Shown here one piece after another: positions 12,413 through 23,255 of a stretch of DNA of 64,000 nucleotides. The notes beneath the pieces were generated by a model. It worked only from the letters and a program-made list of their open reading frames with translations, did not search any database and was not told where the DNA came from. A program made the position numbers and the translations under genes. The DNA is from Impatiens glandulifera (lineage: Eukaryota > Streptophyta > Magnoliopsida > Ericales > Balsaminaceae). Each line of letters begins with the position of its first letter. The first letter of the stretch is position 1. The stretch lies in contig NC_061869.1 of the NCBI RefSeq assembly GCF_907164915.1, positions 11,616,221 through 11,680,220 on the forward strand, read 5' to 3'.

Positions 12413-12713
12413 GGGCGTGTGGTTGGCATGGATCGTGGGGGTGGGGAGTGGGGGTTGTGCGTGGGGCGTGGATCGTGGGGTGGGGCGTGGGGGTTGTGCA
12501 TGGGGTAGTGCGTGGAGCGTGGGCTCGGGAGTGGGCTTGGGCATAAGGTTGGCGTGGATCGTGGGGTGGGGAGTGGGGGCTGAGCGTGGGGTTGTGCGTG
12601 GGCCGTGGGGTAGTGCGTGGAGCATGGTCTTGGGCGTGGGGCGTGGTCTTGGGAGTGGGGCGTGGGGTAGTGCGTGGAGCGTGGGCTTGGGCGTGGGGGT
12701 GGTGCGTGGCTTC
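12413..12713 (+). repeat. G-rich minisatellite (GTGGGGCGTGG-type units)
   Basis: About 300 bases of imperfect short tandem units such as GTGGGGCGTGGATC and GTGGGCTTGGGCGTGG. Guanine is concentrated on the plus strand and cytosine on the minus strand, unlike any other part of the window. Open frames exist on both strands (Gly/Trp/Val-rich on plus, Pro/His/Thr-rich on minus), but they follow from the repeat and are not evidence of a protein. Runs of three or four G could form G-quadruplexes. Confidence 0.9.
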
Positions 12714-12780
12714 AATTATTAATAAGATTTTACTGTTTTTGATCCACCAAACATTGTGCATATGATTTTACTGACTGTTT

Positions 12781-13034
12781 TTGCAGATGACACCAAACGA
12801 AACCATTATTAATGATTTTAATGGCCGTGTTTCATGGAAATCCACCGGCCCCAACTTGGCAAAGATAAAAGAGAGGTTTACTCACTATGATCTTTTGGAT
12901 AGGGCTTTGCAGACCCAATTCCAGTATATATATTCAAAGCCCCGATATTATATTTTTCAGGAACCATACTCCATCAGATGATTATCAGAAAAATCAACTC
13001 AAATTCGAAGGAGATAAAGTTCTTTTGAATCATT
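12781..13034 (+). pseudogene. DUF1985-like domain fragment from a transposon
   Basis: After a TTTTTGCAG acceptor-like site an open frame encodes about 60 residues including IKERFTHYDLLDRALQTQF. A one-base frame change near 12,945 gives FSGTILHQMIIRKI, followed by a stop near 13,034. This order (helical segment, then FSG..hH..L.R) resembles the DUF1985 domain found in plant MULE/Ulp1-type transposons. The fragment is frameshifted and isolated, lying beside the G-rich minisatellite. Assignment is by motif resemblance only. Confidence 0.45.
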
Positions 13035-13620
13035 GAATAAAAATAATGTTCAGTCCACTTTAAAATTTTAGGTAGAGATTCTTACATTGCTTAATTGATT
13101 CATTAGACTTATTATTTTTCTCAACTTATGGTTATGATTATTTTTATAGTTAACATAAATTAAATATAGTTTGAACATTTTTCTTAAGATTTTAATTTTT
13201 TTTTTAAATTTTTCACACATTATTTAATATTTATATTTTTTAAATGTTATTTTATATTATTTGTAATATAATTTTTTGTTTAAATTAAAACAAAATTATT
13301 TTTTTTTATAAAAAAATGAACTAAAAATTATTAGAAGTATAAATATGAGTGAGCCTCAAATTTAGGGAAAACACAGTTTTAATATATATATATATATATA
13401 TATATTAAAACTGTGTTTATTTTTTTTTGGTATGGATATGTAGATACAAATTAAAGAATCTTTGGGATTTATTCTTGCTCTTAATTTTAGACTTCAGATC
13501 TTGAACTTGAGATGTGTTTTAAGTTGAACAAAAAGATTTTTATAAATGATGTTAAAATATTTATAAATTTTAAATAAAAGAGTTACAAAGAAAGAAATAT
13601 TAGTAGGATAAAAATGACCG
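13027..13620. repeat. 3'-flank repeat, right copy
   Basis: This is the second copy of the dehydrogenase 3' flank, about 1.56 kb downstream of the first. It is interrupted by an AT palindrome near 13,371-13,425 and an adjoining insertion of about 130 bases, after which the repeat resumes (AAAGAAAGAAATATTAGTAG against the left copy at about 12,095). Confidence 0.7.
13371..13425. repeat. AT-microsatellite palindrome with unique stems
   Basis: AACACAGTTTTAAT is followed by a TA run and then the inverse ATTAAAACTGTGTT. The stem is unique sequence, so this is a true hairpin and not only a dinucleotide repeat. It interrupts the duplicated flank. Confidence 0.75.
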
Positions 13621-13734
13621 AGACAATGAATTTTGTTCATATAATGTGTTGTTTATTTTGGTAGACAGGTTCGGAGTTGAAGAATAATAGAGAAAAATCT
13701 GATTTTTTTTCTCATCTGTAATATTCATAACAAT

Positions 13735-15085
13735 TAGTCATTGGCCGAAATTTTGGGATTCAGAATTGGTTCTCTCCCTTCAAAGTATTTCGACTTCTCT
13801 CTTGACACCAAATTCAATTGAAATAAAAGTTGGAATCCTATCATCGAGAAAATGATAAACAGGCCGGCTCTTTGGAAAAACAAACTTCTATCTAAAGGAT
13901 TCGAGTTGGTCCTCATTAAGAACTCATTCGTCACAATCCCAACATTCACTATGCCACTATTCTCTATTCCTGCATCAGTGATCAGCAGAATGGACACAAT
14001 CATTATGAATTTTCTTTAGGGCAACTCCAACTCATCTAAAAGCACTTACTTGGTGAGATGAGACACAACGAAACTTGACTTTGTTGACGACAAATTTGGA
14101 ATCAAAGACTTTACCCTTTTCAACAATTCGCTCCTTTTTAAATGGTGGTGGAGATTTCTCAACGAAAACACAAGCGTTTGGAAGAAAACAATCATCACCA
14201 AGTACGAATTTCGAAATAACGAATAGATGCCTCTTTTTGGGTAGAAGTCTATGGAGCCGTATCTTTAAAAGATGGGAGAAGCTCCACCATTTCTCATTTT
14301 TACAGTTGGTAATGGTAAGAAAATCAATTTCTGGAATAATCCATGGCACCCCAATAGAAAATTGTCAGACTCTTATCGAGATCTTTTTGAGATCTCTAGT
14401 AAAAAGGAGGTTAAAGTGGTACACTGTTTTCATCTCACATCTAATCAAATTGTTTGGAGAAATTCTTTAAATAGACGATTTTCCATTGAAGAGGAGGGGA
14501 GATGAAATCTCCTCATATATATGCTCTTACCAATGTTTCGATTGACCTATAGACTGACGACAAATTTTCTCTGTCCGACTCTCCCGATTTTAAAACTAGT
14601 TATATTTATCATGCGTCTCTCAAAAAAATTCAATCATAGTTTTCTTGGAAAGAAGTATAGAAATAAAAAATTCCATCAAAATCTTGTTTTTTGGTTGAGA
14701 AGCTATCAATTAAGAAATCTGGACATCTAACAATGAAAAAGAAAGGATTTCATCTTGCTAGCAGATGCAACATTTTTTTGAAGAGTGAAGAATTTATTAA
14801 TCATATTCTTCTTCATTGTGACATTGACAAGAGTATGTGAGCTCTTCTGCATAATTTTCTTCAATTTCAATGAGATACACCAACAAAAGTGCCTGACTTC
14901 TAAGTCAAATGAATTAAATGAAGTTCTAAAAACAAAATTGCGGACGACCCAAATCCCCTAATCATGTGGTGGACTATCTAGAACGAAAGAAATAGAGTTT
15001 TTGAAGGGAAAAATTATGAATATAACCGTCTCAAAGAATTTATATTATATGCGTTTACTTAATCCAAAAAGAGGGGCTTGTACAT
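13735..15085 (+). pseudogene. L1-type LINE relic: reverse transcriptase C-terminus and zf-RVT
   Basis: Several broken plus-strand frames read in order like the end of a plant L1 ORF2 protein. These are a block around 13,860-14,015 (ALWKNKLLSKGFELVLI, then a run ending DTIIMNFL), a block at 14,095-14,210 (KDFTLFNNS, FKWWWRFLNE), then FLIFTVGNGKKINFWNNPW at about 14,285-14,345, then a zf-RVT-like SEEFINHILLHC at about 14,785-14,820 and IWNERNRVFEG-like text near 14,970-15,005. Frame changes and stops are frequent, so it is dead. A pyrimidine-rich tail, including a long T run at 15,189-15,210, follows it. Confidence 0.8.
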
Positions 15086-15319
15086 GATGATAATTTCGAT
15101 CTTATTAACATTTAAAATTTTTACGTTATTTTTTTGTTTATTGTTTTATTTTTTTTCCCTCTTGTAATGTTTAAACACATCTTGCACTTTTTTTTTTTTT
15201 TTTTTTTTTTAATAAAAGTTAATATTTTTAAAAGAGAAGTGTGTTGTTTAGGACACAGAGATGCACAATTAAGAATATTTGGATACATTTTAATCATTTT
15301 CTTAACCTTTTTAACCCAT

Positions 15320-15327
15320 TATATAAA
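15320..15327 (+). promoter_or_regulatory. Candidate TATA box of the biotin carboxylase gene
   Basis: TATATAAA lies about 200 bases before a likely leader splice donor (AACTG|GTAAGC, intron from 15,529). With the acceptor TTCTTCTAG at 15,730 this gives a leader intron of 202 bases ending 4 bases before the ATG. The leader holds a CT-repeat tract near 15,595. Confidence 0.4.
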
Positions 15328-15734
15328 CTTAAGTGATAAGGATGTTCATTTAAAATGATTTAAGTTAATAGACTAGATTAGGGTAATGTTATCTCTTAAC
15401 CAAATAAAATGAAATTGAAGATGAATTGAAATGTGAAAAAGTAAAATTGACTAAGTGAAGAATTCTCATTTCAATTCTTCCTTCCAAGTTCCAACCCTTT
15501 AGAGCTTTGGCGGAGCATTCAACAACTGGTAAGCTCCCTCGTTTACATCGCTTTCCTTGTTAATTTCTTTAACTTGAATCACACTTCATACCCCCTCTCT
15601 CTCTGTATCTGTCTCTTCATCAAAACTTCCGCCAACTTCTCTTGCATGTCACCTTTCATCACGATCTACCTAAAGCAAGTTCCGTTCATCTTCTCTGCAC
15701 ATTGTTTGAGCAAGTTCCGATTCTTCTAGGAACG

Positions 15735-18700
15735 ATGGCAGTAAGTTCTGGAATAGACCTGGCCTTGACATTAACAAAATCTCTTCATTCACCTCCCGTA
15801 AGTTGCTTCCTCTTTCTCTCATCTTGTTTTTCCAATTTTCCTTCTTTTAAGATTTACCCAAATTCCGTTTTTCACTTTCAGCGTTAGATTTTCTTAATTT
15901 ATTTTCCAATTCAGCTGAAAAACTAGTTCTTGATGTGTTCTTGTCATGGAAGAGATTATTTACGACGAGGGTTGGAGGAATCAAGAGCTCCCAATGTAGC
16001 TTGGTTGTGGGTAATAAGGTGAATTTCACAAAGCAGAGAAGTCAGGTTTCTCAAGTTAGACGTAGGTCTGGTAAAGGTGGAGGTGCTTTAGCTGCTACTT
16101 GTCGTGATGATAAAATTCTAGTGGCTAACAGGGGAGAAATTGCTGTTCGTGTCATTCGAACTGCTCATGAGATGGGTATTCCTTGTGTTGCGGTTTACTC
16201 AACCATTGACAAGGATGCACTTCACGTTAAACTGGCTGATGAATCGGTTTGTATTGGTGAAGCTCAGAGCAGTCAATCGTATGTTTTCAATCACCGATAA
16301 TTTGTCTTGCCTTTTTTCCTTTCAATTTCCTTTTTGTTCTTGTAGTTCATGGATTCTGTATTCCATTCTTTTGTTTAATATACAGATACTTGTTGATCCC
16401 AAATGTCCTCTCTGCTGCCGTTAGTCGGGGATGTACAATGCTGCATCCTGGATATGGCTTCCTTTCGGAAAATGCAAATTTTGTTGAAATGTGCAGAGAG
16501 CATGGAATTAACTTTATTGGGCCAAATGTAAGTACTTCAGAAAAAAACTGATATCTCTGTTACTCATTGACTATGATAGTATTGGTATTGTTTTCTTTCC
16601 AGTTTGATTTATTCTGCAAGTTTTAAATTTTCTCTACATTCTATTGCCAACTTGTTCCCTAACTGTGCTGTGGCCCTTCTAGCTAATAATTGAAGTGAAA
16701 GTCTAGCTTTTTAGTAGTCAAGATTTTATATCCTTACTATGTGGAAATACTGTTGTGGTGTATGAATATGGATCCAAACCCGGATATGGCCAATGGATTT
16801 GTGGATCCAGAGCCATAGTTGCTACTTGTTACTAGAGTTGCATGATTATTTGAAATTAATTGGTGGTGCCCTTCATTATATTTTGCAGCCTGATAGCATA
16901 CGCGTAATGGGGGACAAATCAACTGCCAGGGACACAATGAAGAATGCTGGAGTTCCCACAGTGCCAGGGAGTGATGGGTTATTACAGGTAATATGATCTT
17001 GTTTAATTGTACTTGATAGTCTTTACCATTTCTCTTCATCATTGAAGTTATCTATTATATAGAGTAATGAAGAAGGAATCAGACTTGCAGAGGAGATTGG
17101 CTATCCTGTAATGATTAAGGTAAACTACTTAACAAATTGTCTAACTCAAACCTGCAAAGCTATTCTACCATAAATGAAATTAGTTATGCAATCAGATGAT
17201 TCTCTCTTTGGCTCTAGAGATTCTCTGATTTCTTTAGGAGACTTAAAGATGATTCTATCTCTTTCCCTTTATATCTGCTGATTGAGTTTAGTGCAATGTA
17301 GGCAACAGCGGGTGGTGGAGGACGTGGCATGCGTCTTGCTAAAGAACCTGATGAATTTGTGAAGTTGTTGCAGGTATGTTCCTTTTATTATGAAGTTCAC
17401 TGATTTTCTTTTAAATTTTCATCATTAGTATGAATCAGTGTTTGCAACTTACAAGGCTGATGTATGCGATAGATTTATTAGATGCCTAAACCAAATATTT
17501 GTGTTGTTTAGTACTAGTGAAGTCATTTTATTTTTTCTCCAAGGTAACTGTTTGCAATATTTCATGTCTCCAATTTGATTATCTAAAATATATTCTCTGA
17601 CAGCAAGCTAAAAGTGAGGCTGCTGCTGCTTTTGGAAACGATGGTGTCTATCTGGAAAAATACATCCAAAATCCAAGACACATTGAATTCCAGGTAAATA
17701 ATTTCTTAAGTTAGTTTGAGGGTAATCTCATATTTTTCTCTAGATGATTTGTTGTTCCTGCTGATTCATGGCTTGCTTCTGATGGTGTCTTAGTAGATCA
17801 TGAAAAAAATAGCTGAAGGTTATAAAATTAGGGCCATTGCATATCCGAGTTTGACTCTTTTTTTTTTTAAATTAGGTTCTTGCAGACAAGTTTGGCAACG
17901 TTGTTCACTTTGGAGAACGGGATTGCAGTATTCAGGTACCTTACTTTGTCAATGATAATCAAAATTGCAAGTATATAATTTCCTCAAAATCCATCTTTCA
18001 GCTTTACCCATTCTTACTTCAAATCTCAACTTCTTGAAAGTTGGGTAGTCATCTGTCACTGTTTTGCATATTCCTTCTAAAGAAATATTTCTGGGTGGCC
18101 ATTTCATATTTATGACATGTTACATTGAAAAGAAGAATCTATTTAAGGGAGATGGTTTCCTAGTTTTGAGTATGAATTATAGAGAATTCTGTTTTTTATT
18201 GTCCATTTTTTCCTTTCTAGGGAAGCCTATTTGGAAACTATTGGAAAATCACCTTCTTTATGTTTGGTATTCTGGATTATGATCCATTTTTTTTTGCTTC
18301 ATTTCATATGCAAATGAATTTTTACAACGTGACCCAAATTATAATGTAATTTTTGATTCATTTGGTATAAAGATTTTTTCTCAGATTAATATCTTAATCA
18401 TTGTGATTTTTGGAAGCATAATAGTTTTTCTTTCTTATCTCGGTTACAATTGATTAAAAGGTGATTTTATAAATTCGATTGTGCAGAGAAGAAATCAAAA
18501 ATTGCTTGAAGAAGCACCTTCACCTGCTCTGACTCCAGAGCTGCGGAAAGCAATGGGAGATGCGGCTGTTGCAGCGGCAGCCTCCATTGGTTACATAGGT
18601 GTTGGGACAGTTGAGTTCCTTCTTGATGAAAGAGGCTCTTTTTACTTCATGGAAATGAATACCCGGATCCAGGTAAAGAAAATTACTTTTATTTTTTAAA

Positions 18701-20315
18701 AAGAAAAGTGTTTTTGGCAAACATTGGTTTGACTATTTGTTTTGATTGGGTGTTAGGTTGAGCATCCTGTAACGGAGATGATTTCATCGGTTGACCTGAT
18801 TGAAGAACAACTCCGTGTAGCTAGGGGTGAAAAACTACGTTACAATCAGGTGAAAAATATGACATACATATAGAACACATAAAACGTAACTATAATTAGT
18901 TTTTCTTTTTTCTTTTTGGTGGGCAGGAAGATATTGTTCTCCGAGGACATTCAATTGAATGTCGTATAAACGCTGAAGATGCTTTCAAGAACTTCAGACC
19001 TGGGCCAGGTATATGTTATGAACCCTAATCGGGTTTAATTTGTAGACGAGAAAGGGGAAGACTTGGAGAATTTGATATAACTTTCTTTCATATTAATCAA
19101 CGCAACACATTATGTGATCATGGGACTAACTAATACCTTTCTTATATAACTAAATTCTAATCCTAATCAAATACTAATAACAAAAGATAGCTCAAAATAA
19201 TACATAATTATCCTAACACTAATATTTTCTTCTTCTAATTTTGGGGAAATTGTGATTGGTCCATTGAAAATCTATCTATGGGCCAATCACACGAGTACTC
19301 GTGGCTCACAAATTAGAATCATATTTATTATCAGTAGATATTACTTTTATTAAGTATTATGTTAGTCAATTATTAATAGTAATTAGTAGTGTTTGTTATT
19401 TCAAGTTTAGCAATATTTGTTTTTCATTTGACATTATTGGTAATCAGTTTAATTGGAATGTTTTCTTTCTCACCTCTATTTCTCTTTGGAATTCTCATAT
19501 CAGCTCAAGTTCAAAATGTTGAGTACAAGTTTTACTTTAACAAATAAAAATGAATGTTGACTATAGATTTTTTTTTTCTGGCAAAACAGGGAGAATTACA
19601 ACATACTTGCCTGCTGGAGGTCCATTTGTTAGAATGGATAGCCATGTATACTCAGACTACGTAGTTCCTCCCAGTTATGATTCGCTACTTGGAAAGGTTT
19701 GGCATATCTTTTGATTGTGTTCTAACTGTTTTCTATTAAATATTTGATCAATCGTTTTTCTTGGTTTAGCTTATTGTGTGGGCTCCAACTAGGGAGAGAG
19801 CAATTGAAAGAATGAAGAGGGCTCTCAATGACACCATAATCACAGGTAAGTTGGTTTGTCTTTGTTTCTTAAACTGTTGCTCAATCACAGTTTTCTGTTA
19901 CTCAATCCACTCAAGTGGTAACAATCTTATACTAAAATGCCTTGGTTTCTCATGGGAAAAAAAGACTAGTCTAAAGAAAATGATAATCTCTACAGGGGTT
20001 CCAACTACAATTGACTATCACAAACTTATTCTCGACGTTGAGGTAAACACAGAATTATCCAAGATTTATTTGATGGCGGTGTTTTGACCTTGTTTTATGG
20101 TGTTCTTTATTATGGGAAACAGGATTTCAGAAATGGAAAGGTTGACACTGCTTTTATTCCCAAGCATGAATCTGAGTTAGCTGTAGTAAGTAGTAGTAGC
20201 TTTAAGTGTTTAAATTGAAAACTGTTAATAGTATAAATAATAACACATTTATTTATGGTTTCAGCCACAAGAATTGGTACCTGTTGTCAAAGAGCTGACA
20301 AAGGTTGCTGCTTAG
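15735..20315 (+). CDS. CAC2: Plastid acetyl-CoA carboxylase, biotin carboxylase subunit
   Basis: Sixteen coding exons: 15735-15797, 15953-16278, 16386-16527, 16889-16987, 17063-17119, 17302-17373, 17604-17693, 17876-17935, 18487-18672, 18757-18849, 18927-19008, 19590-19696, 19770-19845, 19996-20042, 20123-20185, 20265-20315. They sum to 1,614 bases, 537 residues, the same length I recall for Arabidopsis CAC2. The enzyme carboxylates biotin on the BCCP subunit with ATP and bicarbonate, the first step of plastid fatty-acid synthesis. Residues 1 to about 74 are a Ser/Thr/Arg-rich transit peptide. [13 protein letters not shown] starts the catalytic core at 75. The ATP-grasp glycine loop [10 protein letters not shown] is at 229-238, and the catalytic run Glu359, Asn361, Arg363, Gln365 and Glu367 is intact in [12 protein letters not shown]. 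The exon 2 acceptor (CATGGAAG, 15,952) was chosen because upstream AGs give a frame mismatch. Exons 12-16 are repeated three times downstream. The gene looks functional. Confidence 0.96.
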
Positions 20316-20432
20316 ATGCGTTTCTCGTTCTCTCAAGCGAGTAATTTAGGTTGGTTTAAAGGTTATGCTGTTTTTGGCGGCATTGCTGTTTTCTTTCTAT
20401 TTATATTGGACTAGAGATGCTTTGGTTGGAGA

Positions 20433-20438
20433 AATAAA
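20433..20438 (+). terminator. Likely poly(A) signal of the biotin carboxylase gene
   Basis: AATAAA lies 118 bases after the stop codon, followed by T-rich sequence. The same signal and surroundings are kept in the three orphan tail copies (near 29,408, 38,641 and 47,502). Confidence 0.5.
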
Positions 20439-20788
20439 ATAACTTTTCCATATTTTATCGATGATAGTATCATTGCTCTAGTATGGAAACTCATATTTTA
20501 ATTTATGTTTGAGTAAGTTAGTTTTTAAATTAAGGGGCATTGTTTTTGTTTCATGCTGATGAAAATCAATATCATAACATTATTTGTGGGAACAAAACAA
20601 AATGACATTTCAAATTATAAATAAATCAAAACTAAATAAAGTTACACAATTTACTAAGAAAGTGTAAAAGAAATTGTGTAATTCCTTACGGAATTCTCTT
20701 TGCTTACAGCCCAGAAATGCTAAATATTTCTTCTAAACAATTTTCTTAGTTGCTTGAAAAATTAATATGTTTTGATAATAGAAAAATA

Positions 20789-20795
<7 letters not shown>

Positions 20796-20841
<46 letters not shown>
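20796..20841. repeat. TA microsatellite
   Basis: A long TA run. Equivalent runs at different lengths lie at 29,850-29,897, 39,003-39,031 and 47,838-47,888 in the later units, each just 5' of the copia fragment. Confidence 0.9.
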
Positions 20842-20845
<4 letters not shown>

Positions 20846-20989
20846 GATATAATTTAGATATCTCTTCTCTAACAATATTTTATAAAATTCTTTTTTTTTA
20901 TTTATTTTTTATTTATTATTTTTTTTATTATGTATGTTCACTTTTGCACGGTTATAATTGCCCTTAAACTATAATACCGTGTTTTTAAA

Positions 20990-22161
20990 TTATCGCAAAG
21001 AAACTACATACATTGGTAAAGTACTTGAAATATTTGACATGCTTAAAAGTAAGTTGATCGACACCCTATTGCTAAAGGTGATAAATTCCGTCTTAATCAA
21101 TACCTTAAGAACAATTCGAAAATTAAGGAAATGTAGTTAATTCCCTATCCTTCGGCTGTAGGGAGTTTAATGTATGCTCAAGTATGTACGCGTCCGTTTG
21201 CGTTTATAGTCGGATTATTGAGTAGATATTTAAGTAACCCTGAGATGAACCATTGGTGCGCAGCCAAAAGGGTTATGAGATATCTGAATAGAACAAATGA
21301 TTATATGTTCACGTATATGAGATCGGTTGATTTGAAGATTATCGGGGTATTCCGACTCTAATTTTGTGGGATGCGTAGATAGTAAGAAATCTATCTATTA
21401 GTTGGTGGATTGATTTCATGGAAAATTATCAAACAAATACTTGTTGCATCATCTACTATGGCGGTAGAGTTCATTGCATATTACGAGACATCAAATCAAG
21501 GAGTATGGTTGCGAAATTTTGTCATTGTCCTACGCGTTATAAAGGGTATTAAATGACTATAAAGTTATACCGTGACAATAAATCAACAGTTAAGTTATGT
21601 ATTCCAATAACATAAGCTCGTATAAGTCAAAGCATATTGACATTAAGTTTCTAGTTGTGAATGAGAGAATTCAAGATGATCAACTTTCAATAGAGCAAAT
21701 ATGTACAAACTCCATTATAGCAGACCCACTAACTAAGACATTAACATCTAAAACGTTTCATGAGCACACTGCTCACATGAGTGTTAAGTTATTCAATAAT
21801 ATACCAGTTTAGTGGGAGTTTGTATTTATTTTATTTTTATACTCTATTGTTTGTTCTAGAAGTATGATTTTACGTGTTTTAACCGATAAAATTTTGGATA
21901 TTTCAGTTGAAAATAGACATGGTGATCACATTCATGTATTTCAATGCTATGCATGCATAATTGATCTATGTCATTTAACTATCTTGGTAATGTGACCATG
22001 GAAGGTTTAGTTACGATGATGCTAACGAAAGCCGCTATGATCCTTTATTAATATAGTTAATGAACCAGATTGTAGGGGATACTCTAAAGTTTATAATAAC
22101 CATTCAAGCTAGCAATAATGTTACACTAATGTGGATTTGCATGTTCGGCCTAGTGGGAGAT
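20990..22161 (+). pseudogene. Ty1/copia 3' fragment, reverse transcriptase end and RNase H (unit 1)
   Basis: Broken plus-strand frames read in the order of a plant Ty1/copia polyprotein C-terminus: YIGKVLEIFDM, KGD-KF-LNQ-like text, SAVGSLMYAQVCTRP, LSRYLSNPEMNHW, AAKRVMRYLNRTNDYM, then the RNase H core DSDFVGC, ISWK, VASSTMAVEF, and finally HIDIKFLVV and ADPLTKTL. An extra G after ATTATCGG shifts the frame in all four copies, so the damage predates amplification. Gag, protease, integrase and the 5' LTR are absent. A polypurine-like AGTGGGAGAT directly precedes the LTR. Confidence 0.9.
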
Positions 22162-22735
22162 TGTTGGATAATTTATAATTAATTTAATAATTATTGGGCC
22201 TTAATGCAATATTTATAGTGTTGGACTATTATGTAATAAACCTAAACTAAAGTAATCAAATACAGTATTAAGGAGGTTTATGGGATACATAGGTTATGAA
22301 ATAAATGCGTAAAGACCAAAGAGTTATTTAAATATCTATTAGGGGCTGATTTATAAATAACCAATATATAAAAAAGATAGTTATGGTCCCCAATCTACAC
22401 AGCGCTACACTAGATCAGGCCCATTGGACTTAATATCTGTCGATTGATATTAGTAGGGTTACAACATTCAGTAGGTAAGAAATCTCTCTTGTCTCCCCAT
22501 CGAGATAAAGGATTTACAGAGTGAGAAATCCCAAAGTGTAGTTAAGGGTAGTGTTAGATTGGAAGATCCATCAACCGAAATTCATCCCATGGACAATCAA
22601 GAACAATGGAAACTAAATGTATGTTTCGTTTCTAGTAATTGAATTGATCTATCATCTCAAACCCCTTATTTATCATTTGATGACTATTTAAAGTCTATAT
22701 AAAATATTAATAAATTTGGTTTATAAAATCTAACA
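22162..22735 (+). mobile_element. Copia 3' LTR (unit 1)
   Basis: The 574-base LTR opens TGTTGGAT and closes ATCTAACA, the expected near-inverted ends. It follows the polypurine tract of the copia fragment. The unit 4 copy is equally long (575). The unit 2 and unit 3 copies share a deletion of about 105 bases. Gene X begins about 520 bases beyond it. Confidence 0.88.
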
Positions 22736-23076
22736 AATTCTCCTTATTTTAAGTGATTGATTCTATTATGGATAAAAAGTTTCAACAATAATTTTTTTAA
22801 AAATAATTTTATAATTTAGTACATAATTTGGTTAGCTATAATGATTTATGAAAAATACATCTATACATATTAAGGGAACATAGATGGTCCAGAATGAAAT
22901 ATATATTTTTCAATTTTTTAATCTAGAAAGATATCATAACTCTACTCTAATTTAAGACATTTTATTTGATAGTTGAATTTGAGACATTTATTATGTTAGG
23001 TACAGACTATTTTTATTTTTAAAAGTATTATATATATATATTTAATTGGTAAATTAATTATTGGTTTCTTTGTTAC

Positions 23077-23149
23077 GACGTCGTTTAATTAGATGTCTCA
23101 ATTAGACGACATGTGACGAGATTACAAGTCATTTCTATAGTATATATAG
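23077..23149 (+). promoter_or_regulatory. Gene X promoter with GACGTC boxes and TATA box (unit 1)
   Basis: ACGACGTCGT carries a palindromic GACGTC at 23077-23082, followed by further ACG-core motifs. TATATATAG follows at 23,141 and a C/G-containing leader (ATCGCCGCCGC) precedes the ATG at 23,256. The same layout is kept in the other copies (TATA at 32,075, 41,207, 50,117 and 60,285). GACGTC is a C-box-type bZIP site; that this promoter is active is inferred from its conservation. Confidence 0.5.
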
Positions 23150-23255
23150 TGTAAAACGTTTCTCATTTTTTCCATACCCTAATTTCAATAGAAACAATAT
23201 CGCCGCCGCAAAGAGTGAGTAGGAAGAGGATACAAAGAGATTGACTACGAGATCA

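Noticed and set aside
12324..12761. 145-residue Pro/His/Thr-rich minus-strand open frame
   Set aside because: It is produced by the G-rich minisatellite on the other strand; opposing frames are open too, and no domain is present.
16737..17042. 101-residue minus-strand frame
   Set aside because: It overlaps an intron and exon of the biotin carboxylase gene in antisense and has no recognisable content.
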